In this document: positions 36,567 through 46,059 of the stretch, piece by piece | Layout of the letters: each line of letters begins with the position of its first letter | Position numbering within the stretch: the stretch's first letter is position 1 | NCBI GenBank assembly: GCA_026709815.1 | Contig: JAPOSH010000044.1 | Coordinates: forward strand, 1 to 47,555 | DNA: 47,555 nucleotides | Direction: 5' to 3' | DNA from: a bacterium | GTDB lineage: Bacteria; Actinomycetota; Acidimicrobiia; Acidimicrobiales; Bin134 | Translations under genes and position numbers: made by a program | Notes under the pieces: generated by a model | Database searches by the model: none | What the model saw: only the letters and a program-made list of their open reading frames with translations | Told to the model about the DNA's origin: nothing

Positions 36567-39275
36567 TCAGGAGCAGCCGGAGGTGGCGCCGCAGCTGGGG
36601 CAGGCGTGGCAGCTTCCGGCCCGGACCATGAGGATCCCGCAGTCAGAGCAGAACGGGGCGCTGGCATCCAGGGGGCGCCGGCGGGTGAAGGGGGACGGCG
36701 GGTCGGGCTCCACGATGTCACCGGGCACGGTCACCGGCACCTGCTCTTCCACTCCGGGCAGGGTCGGCTGGCTCCGCTCGTCAGTGGTGTAGACCCCCAG
36801 CCCGAACCGTTCGCTTTGGTCGAGGTACTCCACCGCCAAGCGCCGGAACAGGTAGTCGATGAGGCTGGTGGCAATGCGTATGTCGGGGTCGTCGGTCATC
36901 CCGGCCGGTTCGAAGCGCATGCCTTTGAAAGCATCCACATAGGCCCGCAGCGGCACCCCGTACTGAAGGCCGTGGCTCACCGCCATGGCGAACGCGTCCA
37001 TGGCCCCGGCCAGCGTCGAACCCTGCTTGGACACCCGGATGAATATCTCGCCGGGGCTGCCGTCCTCGTACTCCCCGACGGTGGCGAAGCCCTTGCAGTC
37101 GGCCACCCGGAACTCGAAGGTGCGGCTGGTGCGGGACCGGGGCAGCCGACGGCGCTCCGGCTGAGCTGGCGCCGGTGCCGAGTCCGGGACCGGAGCGCCC
37201 GATACCGACAGGGGTTGGCCCAGCTTGCAGCCGTCCCGGTAGACGGCCAGAGACTTGACGCCCATTTGCCAGGCGTCCACGAACAGCTGCTGGATCTCCC
37301 CTGCAGTGGTGCTCTCCGGGACGTTCACCGTCTTGCTGATGCCCCCCGAGAGCCACGGCTGCACCGCGGCCATCATCTTCACATGGCCGCTGGGGGAGAT
37401 CACGTTGTCGCCCATCGAGCAGGCGAACACCGGCAGGTGGGCGGGGTGCAGATGGGGGGCGCCCACTATGGAGCTCCGTTGGTGCACATAGGCCTCGATG
37501 TCAGCGGCTTGCTCCGCGGTGTAGCCCAAGCGGCGCAGCGCCCGGTCGACCGTCCGGTTGAGGATCGGCATGGTGCCGCCCCCCACCAGCTTCTTGGTCT
37601 TGACCAGGCCCAGGTCGGGCTCAATGCCGGTGGTGTCGCAGTCCATCATGAACGAGATCGTGCCGGTGGGGGCCAGCACCGTGGCCTGTGAGTTGCGGAC
37701 GCCGACCGCGTCCCCCCACTCCACTGCGGCATCCCAGGCCGACCGAGCCGCATCCAGCACCCCGGTGGGCACCGGTTCGGCTTCCAGCCTGCTCAGCGCA
37801 TCCCGGTGCATTCGCAGCACCCGCTGAGTGGGCACCATATTCTCCTCGAAACCCTCGAACGGTCCGAGGCGTGCGGCCATGCGACCCGACGTCTCGTAGG
37901 CCACCCCGGTCATCAGCGCAGTGACGGCGGCGGCCAGGCCCCGGCCCTCATCGGAGTCATAGGCCAGACCCAGGGCCATGAGCGTCGCCCCCAGGTTGGC
38001 GTAGCCCAGGCCCAGCTGTCGGAACCGCCGGGTGGTGGCGCCGATCTGCTCAGTGGGATAGTGCGACGGACCGACCAAGATCTCCTGGGCCAGGGTCATC
38101 ACTCTGACTGCGGCGCTGAAACCCTCCACGTCAAACTCGCCGCCGTCGCCGACGAACGAGAGCAAGTTCAAACTGGCCAAGTTGCAGGCCGAATTGTCCA
38201 GGTGGAAATACTCCGAACAGGGGTTGCTGGCGGTAATCCGGCCCGTTTCAGCCGCGGTGTTCCACCGGTTGATGGTGGTCTCGAACTGCACCCCGGGATC
38301 GGCGCACTCCCACGCAGCCTCGGCGATCTGGGCGAGAAGCGACCGGGCCGACATCGTCTCCAGCACCTCGCCGTTGGTGCGGGCAGTAAGTTGCCAGTCT
38401 TCGTCGTCGACCGCCGCCGACATGAAGGCGTCGCTGAGCCGCACCGAGTTGTTGGCGTTCTGGTACTGGATGGAGTGGACATCGGCGCCGTCTAGATCCA
38501 TGTCGAAGCCCGCGTCGCGCAACGCCCGGGCCTTGCGCTCCTCAACCGCCTTGCACCAAATGAACACGGCAATGTCGGGGTGGTCGGCATCGAGCACCAC
38601 CATCTTGGCCGCCCGCCGGGTCTTTCCTCCCGATTTGATGGTGCCCGCGGAGGCGTCCGCGCCCCGCATGAAGCTCACCGGGCCGCTGGGGGCGCCTCCG
38701 CCGCTCATCTTCTCCTGCCGCGACCTGATCCGGCTCAAGTTGACGCCGGCACCTGAGCCGCCCTTGAAGATGCGGCCCTCCTCGCCGTACCAGTCGAGGA
38801 TCGACTCCATCGTGTCGTCCACCGCCAGGATGAAGCAGGCCGACGACTGGGGTACCGCGTCGGGAACCCCGAGGTTGAACCACACCGGCGAGTTGAACGC
38901 GGCGCGCTGGCGGACCAGCAGCCAGCGGAGTTCATCGGCGAAGATCGCCGCCTCCTCGGGTTCGGCCAGATGCCCTGAGCCAACACCCCAATCCACCAGC
39001 GTGTCCACCACTCGATCGATCACCTGACGAAGAGAAGTCTCTCGCTCCGGGGTCCCGAGACCCCCGCGGAAGTACTTCTGAGTCACGATGTTTCCTGCGT
39101 TGACCGACCAGACCACCGGGAACTCCACATTGCTCTGCTCAAAGGCCACCTCGCCGTCCGAGCTGGTTATCCGGGCGTCGCGGCGGTGCCACTCAACCTG
39201 GTCATAGGGGTGGGCATCGGCGCGGCTGAAGTGGCGGCTCAGACCGATCCTGGTGCAATCAGATGCCAGAGCCAT
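36567..39275 (-). CDS. nrdJ: Adenosylcobalamin-dependent (class II) ribonucleotide reductase
   Basis: QKYFRGG...REtSLRQVIDRVVDTLVDWG, RQRAAFNSPVWFNLGV, ACFILAVDDTMESI, GSGAGVNLSRIRS, NPCSEYFHLDNSACNLASLNLL; C-terminal Cys-rich CSDCGILMVRAGSCHACPSCG. AAGGAG RBS favours ATG at 39275 (track start is 39281). Confidence 0.95.
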   Translation of the reverse strand: MALASDCTRIGLSRHFSRADAHPYDQVEWHRRDARITSSDGEVAFEQSNVEFPVVWSVNAGNIVTQKYFRGGLGTPERETSLRQVIDRVVDTLVDWGVGSGHLAEPEEAAIFADELRWLLVRQRAAFNSPVWFNLGVPDAVPQSSACFILAVDDTMESILDWYGEEGRIFKGGSGAGVNLSRIRSRQEKMSGGGAPSGPVSFMRGADASAGTIKSGGKTRRAAKMVVLDADHPDIAVFIWCKAVEERKARALRDAGFDMDLDGADVHSIQYQNANNSVRLSDAFMSAAVDDEDWQLTARTNGEVLETMSARSLLAQIAEAAWECADPGVQFETTINRWNTAAETGRITASNPCSEYFHLDNSACNLASLNLLSFVGDGGEFDVEGFSAAVRVMTLAQEILVGPSHYPTEQIGATTRRFRQLGLGYANLGATLMALGLAYDSDEGRGLAAAVTALMTGVAYETSGRMAARLGPFEGFEENMVPTQRVLRMHRDALSRLEAEPVPTGVLDAARSAWDAAVEWGDAVGVRNSQATVLAPTGTISFMMDCDTTGIEPDLGLVKTKKLVGGGTMPILNRTVDRALRRLGYTAEQAADIEAYVHQRSSIVGAPHLHPAHLPVFACSMGDNVISPSGHVKMMAAVQPWLSGGISKTVNVPESTTAGEIQQLFVDAWQMGVKSLAVYRDGCKLGQPLSVSGAPVPDSAPAPAQPERRRLPRSRTSRTFEFRVADCKGFATVGEYEDGSPGEIFIRVSKQGSTLAGAMDAFAMAVSHGLQYGVPLRAYVDAFKGMRFEPAGMTDDPDIRIATSLIDYLFRRLAVEYLDQSERFGLGVYTTDERSQPTLPGVEEQVPVTVPGDIVEPDPPSPFTRRRPLDASAPFCSDCGILMVRAGSCHACPSCGATSGCS

Positions 39276-39289
39276 CAGCACTCCTTACA

Positions 39290-39316
39290 GGAATGCGCCT
39301 CGAAAGGGGGCATTCC
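39290..39316 (-). promoter_or_regulatory. Strong hairpin just 5' of the nrdJ ribosome-binding site
   Basis: ggaatgc-g-cctc-gaaa-gggg-gcattcc: 7-bp plus 4-bp stems separated by a one-base bulge; AAGGAG follows directly on the minus strand. Confidence 0.45.
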
Positions 39317-39628
39317 ACCTTGGCGGGTCAACGGTTTCGATTGAGGCTGCGGCATGAGCGGCCAGGTCAAAAGGGCCTCCGAATAAGGCATGTCTTCACC
39401 AGACACGCCAGCCTGGACAAACGCCGGGCTGAACCCCTCAAGGAGTCGCCTGAACCCCACTTTGGTTGTCGGCGCCAACCACCATTCCGGACGCTCACGC
39501 CGCAGCGGTAGATCACGGTAGATGATGGTGCCTGTGGACGGTAAGGAGGACAAGGGGGATTCCCTGTGGATTTCGCGTGAATATCCCAAGACGTGCCGGG
39601 CTAGCCTGCCTGCTACCGTCGCGCGCCG

Positions 39629-40363
39629 GTGGATCAGCTGTTCCCTCGGTTCGTCTCGGACATCGATCCGGTGGCGGTCTACGCCTCCGACAGTCGGCCT
39701 GCACGCCCCGACCGGCCGTGGCTGATGCTGAACATGGTCACCTCTCCGGACGGCGCCACCTCGATCGACGGCGTCTCGGGGGGCCTGTCGAGCCCCGAAG
39801 ACCGCCAGGTGTTCGCAGCCATCCGGGGGGTGGCCGATGTGATCCTGGTCGCAGCCGAGACCGTGCGCCGGGAGGGCTACGGACCGCCGAAGACGGCCCC
39901 GGCGGCGGTCGCCGCCCGGACGGCCCGGAACCAAGCGGCCCGGCCCCGCGTGGCAGTGGTGAGCGCCTCGCTGGATCTGGACTTCACCGCCCCGGTATTC
40001 CAAGACCGCCCGCCTCCCCTGGTGCTCACCGTGGAAGCGCCCCCGGCCGACCGGCTGGCCCAGGCTGAGTTGGCGGCCGAGGTTCACCGCACGGGCATCG
40101 ACCGGGTGGATCCGGTTGAGGCGATGACCCGAATGCGGCAGACAGGAGCTGAAGTGGTGCTGGCCGAGGGCGGACCGAGCCTCAACGGCCAGCTCCTGGC
40201 TGCCGGACTTCTGGATGAACTGTGCTGGACGATCTCGCCTGCGCTGGCGGGCGGCGAGTCCACCAGGATGGCCGACGGCGCGCCACCCCTGCTTCAGCGT
40301 CTTCGGCTGGAGCGGATACTGGTCCACGGCCACACCCTGTTCTTGCGCTACCTCCGCCACTGA
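39629..40363 (+). CDS. RibD C-terminal-like (pyrimidine/dihydrofolate-type) reductase
   Basis: PWLMLNMVTSPDGATSIDGVSGGLSSPEDRQVFAAIRGVADVILVAAETVRREGYGPPK; EVVLAEGGPSLNGQLLAAGLLDELCWTISPALAGG. Confidence 0.9.
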   Translation: MDQLFPRFVSDIDPVAVYASDSRPARPDRPWLMLNMVTSPDGATSIDGVSGGLSSPEDRQVFAAIRGVADVILVAAETVRREGYGPPKTAPAAVAARTARNQAARPRVAVVSASLDLDFTAPVFQDRPPPLVLTVEAPPADRLAQAELAAEVHRTGIDRVDPVEAMTRMRQTGAEVVLAEGGPSLNGQLLAAGLLDELCWTISPALAGGESTRMADGAPPLLQRLRLERILVHGHTLFLRYLRH

Positions 40364-40367
40364 TCGC

Positions 40368-40664
40368 CTATCGACCGTCGGGGCTTACCGGCAGCGCGGT
40401 GTCGCCCACGACCACGTATCCCGGCTGCGGCTGGACATGCCCGGCGGGGTTCTCCGGAGACAGCGCCCAGCCGAATTCTGCGGCCAGAAGCGAGCTGGCC
40501 CACAGCGCCAGCAAGAAAAGAGCAGCAATCAGCGTCCGGCGGAACCAGTACACCGATGCAGGCCGCCGGGGGGTGACAGGAAGGCGGCGCCGCGTCGGTG
40601 CGCCATTGGGAACCAAGGCCAACGCCGGGCGGGCTTGGGGGTGGTCGTACAGGGGTAAAGCCAT
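40368..40664 (-). CDS. Small single-TM protein, possibly a truncated LysM-type protein
   Basis: FRRTLIAALFLLALWASSLLAAEFG TM; ends ...PQPGYVVVGDTALPVSPDGR, reminiscent of the start of a LysM repeat (YVVxxGDTL). Confidence 0.5.
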   Translation of the reverse strand: MALPLYDHPQARPALALVPNGAPTRRRLPVTPRRPASVYWFRRTLIAALFLLALWASSLLAAEFGWALSPENPAGHVQPQPGYVVVGDTALPVSPDGR

Positions 40665-40745
40665 GCGACCATTCTCCAGACGACGGTGACAGTTTGTGTA
40701 AAAACCCCCGTCAAGCTGGACTTTTGCGAATTTCAGGGATGTTTT

Positions 40746-41810
40746 TTACCCGCTGGTGAGGAGCGCCTTGAGGGTGCTGTGGTAAGCCTCTAGCGCGGTT
40801 CGGGCCACCCGCTCTTCGGCAGTGTGGGCCAGGGTCGGGTCGCCGGGCCCGAAGTTGGCCGCGGGGATGCCCCGTTCGGCGAAGAAGGCCACATCGGTCA
40901 ATCCCAGCTTGGCCCGGATCTCGAGGTTGTGGCGGCCGACAAGTTGTTGCAGCACGGGATGGCTCAAACCCGGCGGCGCCGCGGGGGCTCGCTCGACCAC
41001 CTCGAAAAGATCATCGTCGCCCAGCGCGGGGGCGATCAGCGCTCGAAAGGCGGCTTCGGCGGTTGCCGCGTCTTGATCGGGGGCGAATCGGTAGCCCAGC
41101 GTCACCCCGGCGCGGTCGGGCACCACGTTGCCCGCCACGCCGCCTTCGACCGCCACCGCCTGAAGCGACTCCCGATACTGACAGCCGTCGATCACCGGTG
41201 TGCGGGGCTCGTAGGCGTCCACCAGCGACAGCAGCGGCCCCAATCGGTGAATGGCGTTGACCCCCATCCAGGGCCGCGCGGTGTGAGCGCGCAACCCGGC
41301 CAAGGTGACCACCGCCCGCAGCACCCCCTGGCAGCCGGCTTCCACCACTCCCCCTGAGGGCTCGCCCAACAAGGCGACGTCGGCGGCGAGCAAATCGGGG
41401 CGAAACTCGAACAGCTCGCGCAGTCCGTTGTCGGCTATTCGGACTTCCTCGCGGGCGTAGAAGAGCCAGGTGACGTCCACTGCCGGTTCGTCCACCGCGG
41501 CGGCCAGGTCCAGCATGACCGCCAGCGCCGACTTCATGTCGGCTGCTCCGAGACCCCATACCACGTCGCCCTCTATTCGGGCGGTGGCGTTGCCGTTGGG
41601 GGGGACGGTGTCGGTGTGGCCGCCGACGAGCACCCGAAGGGGCCGGCCCAGCTCGGTCCGGGCCACCAGGTTGTCTCCCACCCGTTCCACGACCAGTCCG
41701 GGCACCGACCGCAGCCGAGCCTCGATGAGGTCCACGATGGGCTGCTCCTGATAGGACACCGATGCCACGTTGATCAGCTCGGCCGTCTTGGCCAAAAGGT
41801 CAGCAGTCAC
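40746..41810 (-). CDS. dapE: Succinyl-diaminopimelate desuccinylase
   Basis: LVGGHTDTVPPNGNATARIEGDVVWGLGAADMKSALAVMLDLA, FYAREEV, DVALLGEPSGGVVEAGCQG, DVAFFAERGIPAANFGPGDP. Confidence 0.93.
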   Translation of the reverse strand: MTADLLAKTAELINVASVSYQEQPIVDLIEARLRSVPGLVVERVGDNLVARTELGRPLRVLVGGHTDTVPPNGNATARIEGDVVWGLGAADMKSALAVMLDLAAAVDEPAVDVTWLFYAREEVRIADNGLRELFEFRPDLLAADVALLGEPSGGVVEAGCQGVLRAVVTLAGLRAHTARPWMGVNAIHRLGPLLSLVDAYEPRTPVIDGCQYRESLQAVAVEGGVAGNVVPDRAGVTLGYRFAPDQDAATAEAAFRALIAPALGDDDLFEVVERAPAAPPGLSHPVLQQLVGRHNLEIRAKLGLTDVAFFAERGIPAANFGPGDPTLAHTAEERVARTALEAYHSTLKALLTSG

Positions 41811-41821
41811 GGCCCTGCTCC

Positions 41822-42658
41822 TCAGGTCGTGGCGCCGTGGTCTCGGAGCACATCGTTCAGCTGGGCCTTGTCGTGACGTTCGCCGGGCGCCAGGTGGCGA
41901 ATCACGAGTACGCAGGGCATGCCGAAGGTCCCTCCGTCGAAGACGCGGGGGCGAGTGGCCGACACGGCTACCGTCCAGTCGGGGACCACGCCGCGTCCGA
42001 GCTCCTCGCCGGAGGCCGCGTCGATGACCGGAATTGAGCCGGTGAGCACGCAGCCCGCCCCGAGCACCACACCGTCGCCCACCCGGGCGCCGTCAGCCAC
42101 GATGCAGCGGCTCCCGATCAGACAGTCATCGCCAACGATGACCGGCGCGGCTTGAGGGGGCTCCAGCACCCCGCCGATGCCGACCCCGCCCGAGAGGTGG
42201 ACGTTGGCCCCGATCTGAGCGCACGAGCCCACCGTGGCCCAGGTGTCAACCATGGTGTTGGCCCCCACCCGGGCGCCGATGTTCACGTAACTGGGCATCA
42301 TGATCACGCCTCGGTCCAAGAACGATCCCCAGCGGGCCGACGCGCCCGGCACCACCCGCACCCCGGCCGCCTGATAGCGGCGTTTGAGGGGTATCTTGTC
42401 GGCGTACTCGAACGGCCCCAGCTCCACGGTCTCCATCTCGGCCATGGCGAACAGCAGCAAGATGGCCTGTTTGAGCCATTGGTTCACCACCACTTCCCCG
42501 TCGTCGCCCACCTCGGCCACCCGGGCTGCGCCAGCGTCGAGCAAGCCGATGGCCTCCTCCACAGTCGCCCGGGCCTCGGGGTCGCCCCGATCGATGGGCG
42601 CCCGGTCGACCCACAGCTCCTCGATCCGGGCTTGCAGATCACTCATGCTCTCAGCCAT
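41822..42658 (-). CDS. dapD: Tetrahydrodipicolinate N-succinyltransferase
   Basis: MMPSYVNIGARVGANTMVDTWATVGSCAQIGANVHLSGGVGIGGVLEPPQAAPVIVGDDCLIGSRC, hexapeptide repeats; resembles the E. coli-type DapD. Confidence 0.95.
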   Translation of the reverse strand: MAESMSDLQARIEELWVDRAPIDRGDPEARATVEEAIGLLDAGAARVAEVGDDGEVVVNQWLKQAILLLFAMAEMETVELGPFEYADKIPLKRRYQAAGVRVVPGASARWGSFLDRGVIMMPSYVNIGARVGANTMVDTWATVGSCAQIGANVHLSGGVGIGGVLEPPQAAPVIVGDDCLIGSRCIVADGARVGDGVVLGAGCVLTGSIPVIDAASGEELGRGVVPDWTVAVSATRPRVFDGGTFGMPCVLVIRHLAPGERHDKAQLNDVLRDHGATT

Positions 42659-42727
42659 TTCTCCCCTGATGATGCCATTGGCCCCCTTGGAGGCTGTCGA
42701 CGACTGCGAAAGCGCTCATGGCCGCGC

Positions 42728-43864
42728 TCATTTCCCCACGGTATCGCCGCGCCGAGCAGCCATACGTTGTTCTAGCAAGTCAATCCGGGATTCGGGGGCC
42801 ACGGCGGCCACCCGGATGTGGCCGGACCCAGACGGGCCGTAGAACTCGCCGGGGCTGACGAGCGCTCCGATCTCGCCGGCCGCCCGGCGAGCCAGTGCCC
42901 AGCCGTCGCCGTCGGGCGCCGCCACCCACAGATACAGCCCGCCGCCGGGAAGGGCAGCCTCGGGGTCATAAACCGAGAAGATCTCCCGCAAGCGGTTCAG
43001 CCGAGACCGATAGACGGCCCGCTGAGCATCGACGTGGGCGTCGTCTCCCAACGCGGCCGCCGCCGCGGCTTGCACGGGACCGGGAACCATCATCCCGGCG
43101 TGCTTGCGGACCTCTGACAAGTAGCCGACCAGATCGGGGTCGCCGGCGTAGAACCCGGCCCTGATCCCGGCCAGATTGGACCGCTTGGACAGGGAGTAGA
43201 CCGCCACCACCCCCGAGGCGCCATGGTGCAAGATGCTGGCAGCGGCGGCGCCCCAAGTGAACTCGATGTAGCACTCGTCGCTGAGCACCGGCACGCGGTG
43301 CTCCCTGCCCCATTGGGCGATGGCCGCCAAGTCTTCGAGACCACCGGCGGGGTTGCCCGGCGTGTTGACCCACAGGCACAGGGAGCGGGCGGCATCGTCG
43401 GGATCAATGGCAGCCAGGTCGAGGCGCCACCGGCGATCCACCGGCACGGCCACCGCCCGGCAGCCGGCCAGAGCCGCTCCCATGGCGTAGGTGGGGTAGG
43501 AGACCGCCGGGTACAGCACGGTGTCGCGGCTTAGATCGCGCAGGTGCAGAAAACGGGGCAGCGAAGCCACGAACTCCTTGGTGCCCACGCAGGCGGCCAC
43601 CGCGGCATCGTCGGCCTCGATCCCGAACCGCCGGCTCAGCCAGCCCATTGCCGCATCCCGATAGCGGCGCGACCCGATCGACGCCGGATAGCCCCGCTCC
43701 GCATTCGAAGCCGACAGAGCAGCCACTGCCTCCACAGGGGGCGGGTCGGACGGCGCCCCGATGGACAGGTCCACGCAGCCGCCTTCGAAGCCGTCAGCCA
43801 CCGCCCGCAGTTCATCGAGCCGGTCGTAGGGGTATGGCGGAGGAATGAACCCGCCTGCTACCAC
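42728..43864 (-). CDS. dapC: Succinyldiaminopimelate transaminase
   Basis: Class I/II aminotransferase: DLSIGAPSDPPP, YPASIGSRRYRDAAMGWLSRRFG, NTPGNPAGG, SLSKRSNLAGIRAGFYAGD; adjacent to dapD/dapE. Confidence 0.9.
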   Translation of the reverse strand: MVAGGFIPPPYPYDRLDELRAVADGFEGGCVDLSIGAPSDPPPVEAVAALSASNAERGYPASIGSRRYRDAAMGWLSRRFGIEADDAAVAACVGTKEFVASLPRFLHLRDLSRDTVLYPAVSYPTYAMGAALAGCRAVAVPVDRRWRLDLAAIDPDDAARSLCLWVNTPGNPAGGLEDLAAIAQWGREHRVPVLSDECYIEFTWGAAAASILHHGASGVVAVYSLSKRSNLAGIRAGFYAGDPDLVGYLSEVRKHAGMMVPGPVQAAAAAALGDDAHVDAQRAVYRSRLNRLREIFSVYDPEAALPGGGLYLWVAAPDGDGWALARRAAGEIGALVSPGEFYGPSGSGHIRVAAVAPESRIDLLEQRMAARRGDTVGK

Positions 43865-43868
43865 GGCG

Positions 43869-45179
43869 TCACCCCACTACCCACTCGGACAACCGAGAAG
43901 CCGACGCCGCGTCGAGGCGAGCCTGCACCCGATATCCCTGCTCATCGGGGTCGGTGGCCAGCACATGGCCGGCGCGTTGCACCGCGGCCAGCACCTCACC
44001 CCGGGCATAGGGCACGCGCAACTCGACGATGATCCCATCGGAGCGCAGTTCGTCGGCCACGGCGGCCAGGAGCTTGTCGGTTCCCTCGCCGGTGGCCGCC
44101 GAGACCATGACGGCGCCTTTGTTGACTCCTGGGAGGATGCCGCGACCGGCCAGCCGATCGCACTTGTTGTACACCAGCAACTCCGGCACTGCTGCGGCCC
44201 CGATCTCCCGCAGCACTCGGCGCACGGCGGCGATGTGAGCGTCGGGGTCAGGGCCGGAGGCGTCCACGATGTGCAACAGCAGGTCGGCCTCGGCCACCAC
44301 GTCGAGGGTGGAGCGGAAGGCCTCCACCAGCTGGTGGGGAAGCTTCTGGATGAAACCGACGGTATCGGTGAGCAGCACCCGCTCCCCGCCGGGCAGATCG
44401 AGGCGCCGGGTGGCGGCGTCGAGGGTGGCGAACAGTCGGTCCTGCACCAGCACGCCCGAATCGGTGAGCCGGTTGAGCAGCGTGGACTTGCCTGCGTTGG
44501 TGTAGCCGACGATCGCCACTGCGCTCTGGGCCGAGCGGCGGCGGCTCCGGCTCTGCACGCCGCGGTTCTTGGCGATGTCTTGGAGTTGGGCCTCCAGTTT
44601 GTGGATGCGCCGCTGGATGCGCCGCCGATCCACCTCCAGCTGGGTCTCTCCCGGTCCCCGGGTGCCGATCCCGCCCGCCTGCTGGCTGAATCCCCGACCC
44701 CGCCGCAGTCGGGGCAGCCGATAGCGGAGCTGGGCTAGCTCCACTTGGGCCTGGCCTTCTTGGCTGCTGGCATTCTGGGCGAAGATGTCGAGGATCACCG
44801 CGGTTCGGTCGATGGCCGTGCGGCCGAGAATCTTCTCCAGGTTGAACTGCTGGGCCGGGCTCAGCTCGTCGTCGAACACCACCGTGTCGGCGTCGACCCG
44901 CTCGCACAGGGCCAGAATCTCGTCGGCCTTGCCCTTGCCGATGTAGGTGGAAGGATCAGGAGCGCGGCGACGCTGGACCAGCCGCCCCACCTCGTCAGCC
45001 CCTGCGGTGTCGACGAGCTGGGCCAACTCGTCGAGGTCGGCCCCGGTGCGGGTCGGTTCGCGGCCGCTGAGGGCCACCCCCACCAGCACGATCCTCTCCC
45101 GAAACGCCCGTTCGATGAAGGCGCCCGACTCACCGCCGTGAGTCCCGAATCCCCCTCGGTGCGTCTCGCTCTCAGTCAC
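43869..45179 (-). CDS. hflX: GTPase HflX
   Basis: STYIGKGKADEI, VVFDDELSPAQQFNLEKIL, DRTAVILDIFAQNASSQEGQAQVELAQLRYRLPRL, GIGTRGPGETQLEVDRRRI, VGYTNAGKSTLLNRLT. Confidence 0.96.
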   Translation of the reverse strand: MTESETHRGGFGTHGGESGAFIERAFRERIVLVGVALSGREPTRTGADLDELAQLVDTAGADEVGRLVQRRRAPDPSTYIGKGKADEILALCERVDADTVVFDDELSPAQQFNLEKILGRTAIDRTAVILDIFAQNASSQEGQAQVELAQLRYRLPRLRRGRGFSQQAGGIGTRGPGETQLEVDRRRIQRRIHKLEAQLQDIAKNRGVQSRSRRRSAQSAVAIVGYTNAGKSTLLNRLTDSGVLVQDRLFATLDAATRRLDLPGGERVLLTDTVGFIQKLPHQLVEAFRSTLDVVAEADLLLHIVDASGPDPDAHIAAVRRVLREIGAAAVPELLVYNKCDRLAGRGILPGVNKGAVMVSAATGEGTDKLLAAVADELRSDGIIVELRVPYARGEVLAAVQRAGHVLATDPDEQGYRVQARLDAASASRLSEWVVG

Positions 45180-45972
45180 AGTCCACCGTCGCAATGAACT
45201 CCGCTGGGCCGAGGAGGAACACCGGATCGCCCAACTCCACCACCACGTCTCCCCCTGGCATGCAGACTCGCACAACCGGGCCCGCCAACCCCCAGCGGTG
45301 GGCGGCTTGAGCGGCGGCGCAGGCCCCGGTCCCGCACGCCTCTGTCACCCCCACCCCCCGCTCCCACACCCGCAGGTTGATGCCGTCGGGCATGCCGCTG
45401 ATGAACTCCACGTTGATTCCCCCCGCCAGCCGGGAGAGCTCGGATCCGCTCCGGGCTGCATCGACCTGATGAACGTCTTGCACCCCGATGACCAGATGAG
45501 GATTGCCCACGGTCGCCGTTGCGAACTGATCGGCGAACCCGTGATGGCGGAGATAGCGGAGAACATCCCCGTCCCCAAGTTCCGGACCGGTGCTGACGGG
45601 GCCCATATCCACCCGAGCCTGCACTACCGCGGGGTCATCGGTTGCGGTCACGCTCACCGTGCGCACACCGGCGTCGGTGCCGATTCGGAGTGCTCCGTCA
45701 AGGCTTGCCCCTGCCTGGACCAGTGCCTGGGCCAGACAGCGAATTCCGTTGCCGCTCATCTCCGCCCGGCTCCCGTCGGCGTTGAACAGCACCATGGCGG
45801 CATCGGTGCTTGCGTCGGAATTGCCCGGCAAGGCGAGAATCAGGCCGTCGGCGCCTACTCCCCGATTGCGATGGCACAGCCCCCGGGCCAGCGATGGAGC
45901 ATCGTCGGGTAACACATCAACCGACCCGACCAAAAAGTCGTTCCCCAAGCCGTGGTGCTTGGTCAACCGCAT
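45172..45972 (-). CDS. dapF: Diaminopimelate epimerase
   Basis: MRLTKHHGLGNDFLVG, FNADGSRAEMSGNGIRCLAQ, ATVGNPHLVI, VWERGVGVTEACGTGACAAAQAAHRWG. Start at 45972 preferred; track extends to 46026. Confidence 0.95.
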   Translation of the reverse strand: MRLTKHHGLGNDFLVGSVDVLPDDAPSLARGLCHRNRGVGADGLILALPGNSDASTDAAMVLFNADGSRAEMSGNGIRCLAQALVQAGASLDGALRIGTDAGVRTVSVTATDDPAVVQARVDMGPVSTGPELGDGDVLRYLRHHGFADQFATATVGNPHLVIGVQDVHQVDAARSGSELSRLAGGINVEFISGMPDGINLRVWERGVGVTEACGTGACAAAQAAHRWGLAGPVVRVCMPGGDVVVELGDPVFLLGPAEFIATVDCD

Positions 45973-46010
45973 CGCCCGCTCCCCAAGCCGCGGGTCTTGG
46001 TCAACCGCAT
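45943..46010. repeat. Imperfect tandem duplication (38-bp offset) spanning the dapF start codon
   Basis: ccccaagccgtggtgcttggtcaaccgcat (45943-45972) versus ccccaagccgcgggtcttggtcaaccgcat (45981-46010), 27/30 identical. Confidence 0.9.
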
Positions 46011-46059
46011 GGTTCCAGTCTGGCAAGTCCTGCTCCTGTGGCCGCGCCCCATTTCAACT

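Noticed and set aside
39282-39628. Cobalamin riboswitch upstream of nrdJ
   Set aside because: No recognisable B12 box or GCCACTG-type core in either strand by eye; an Rfam scan would settle it.
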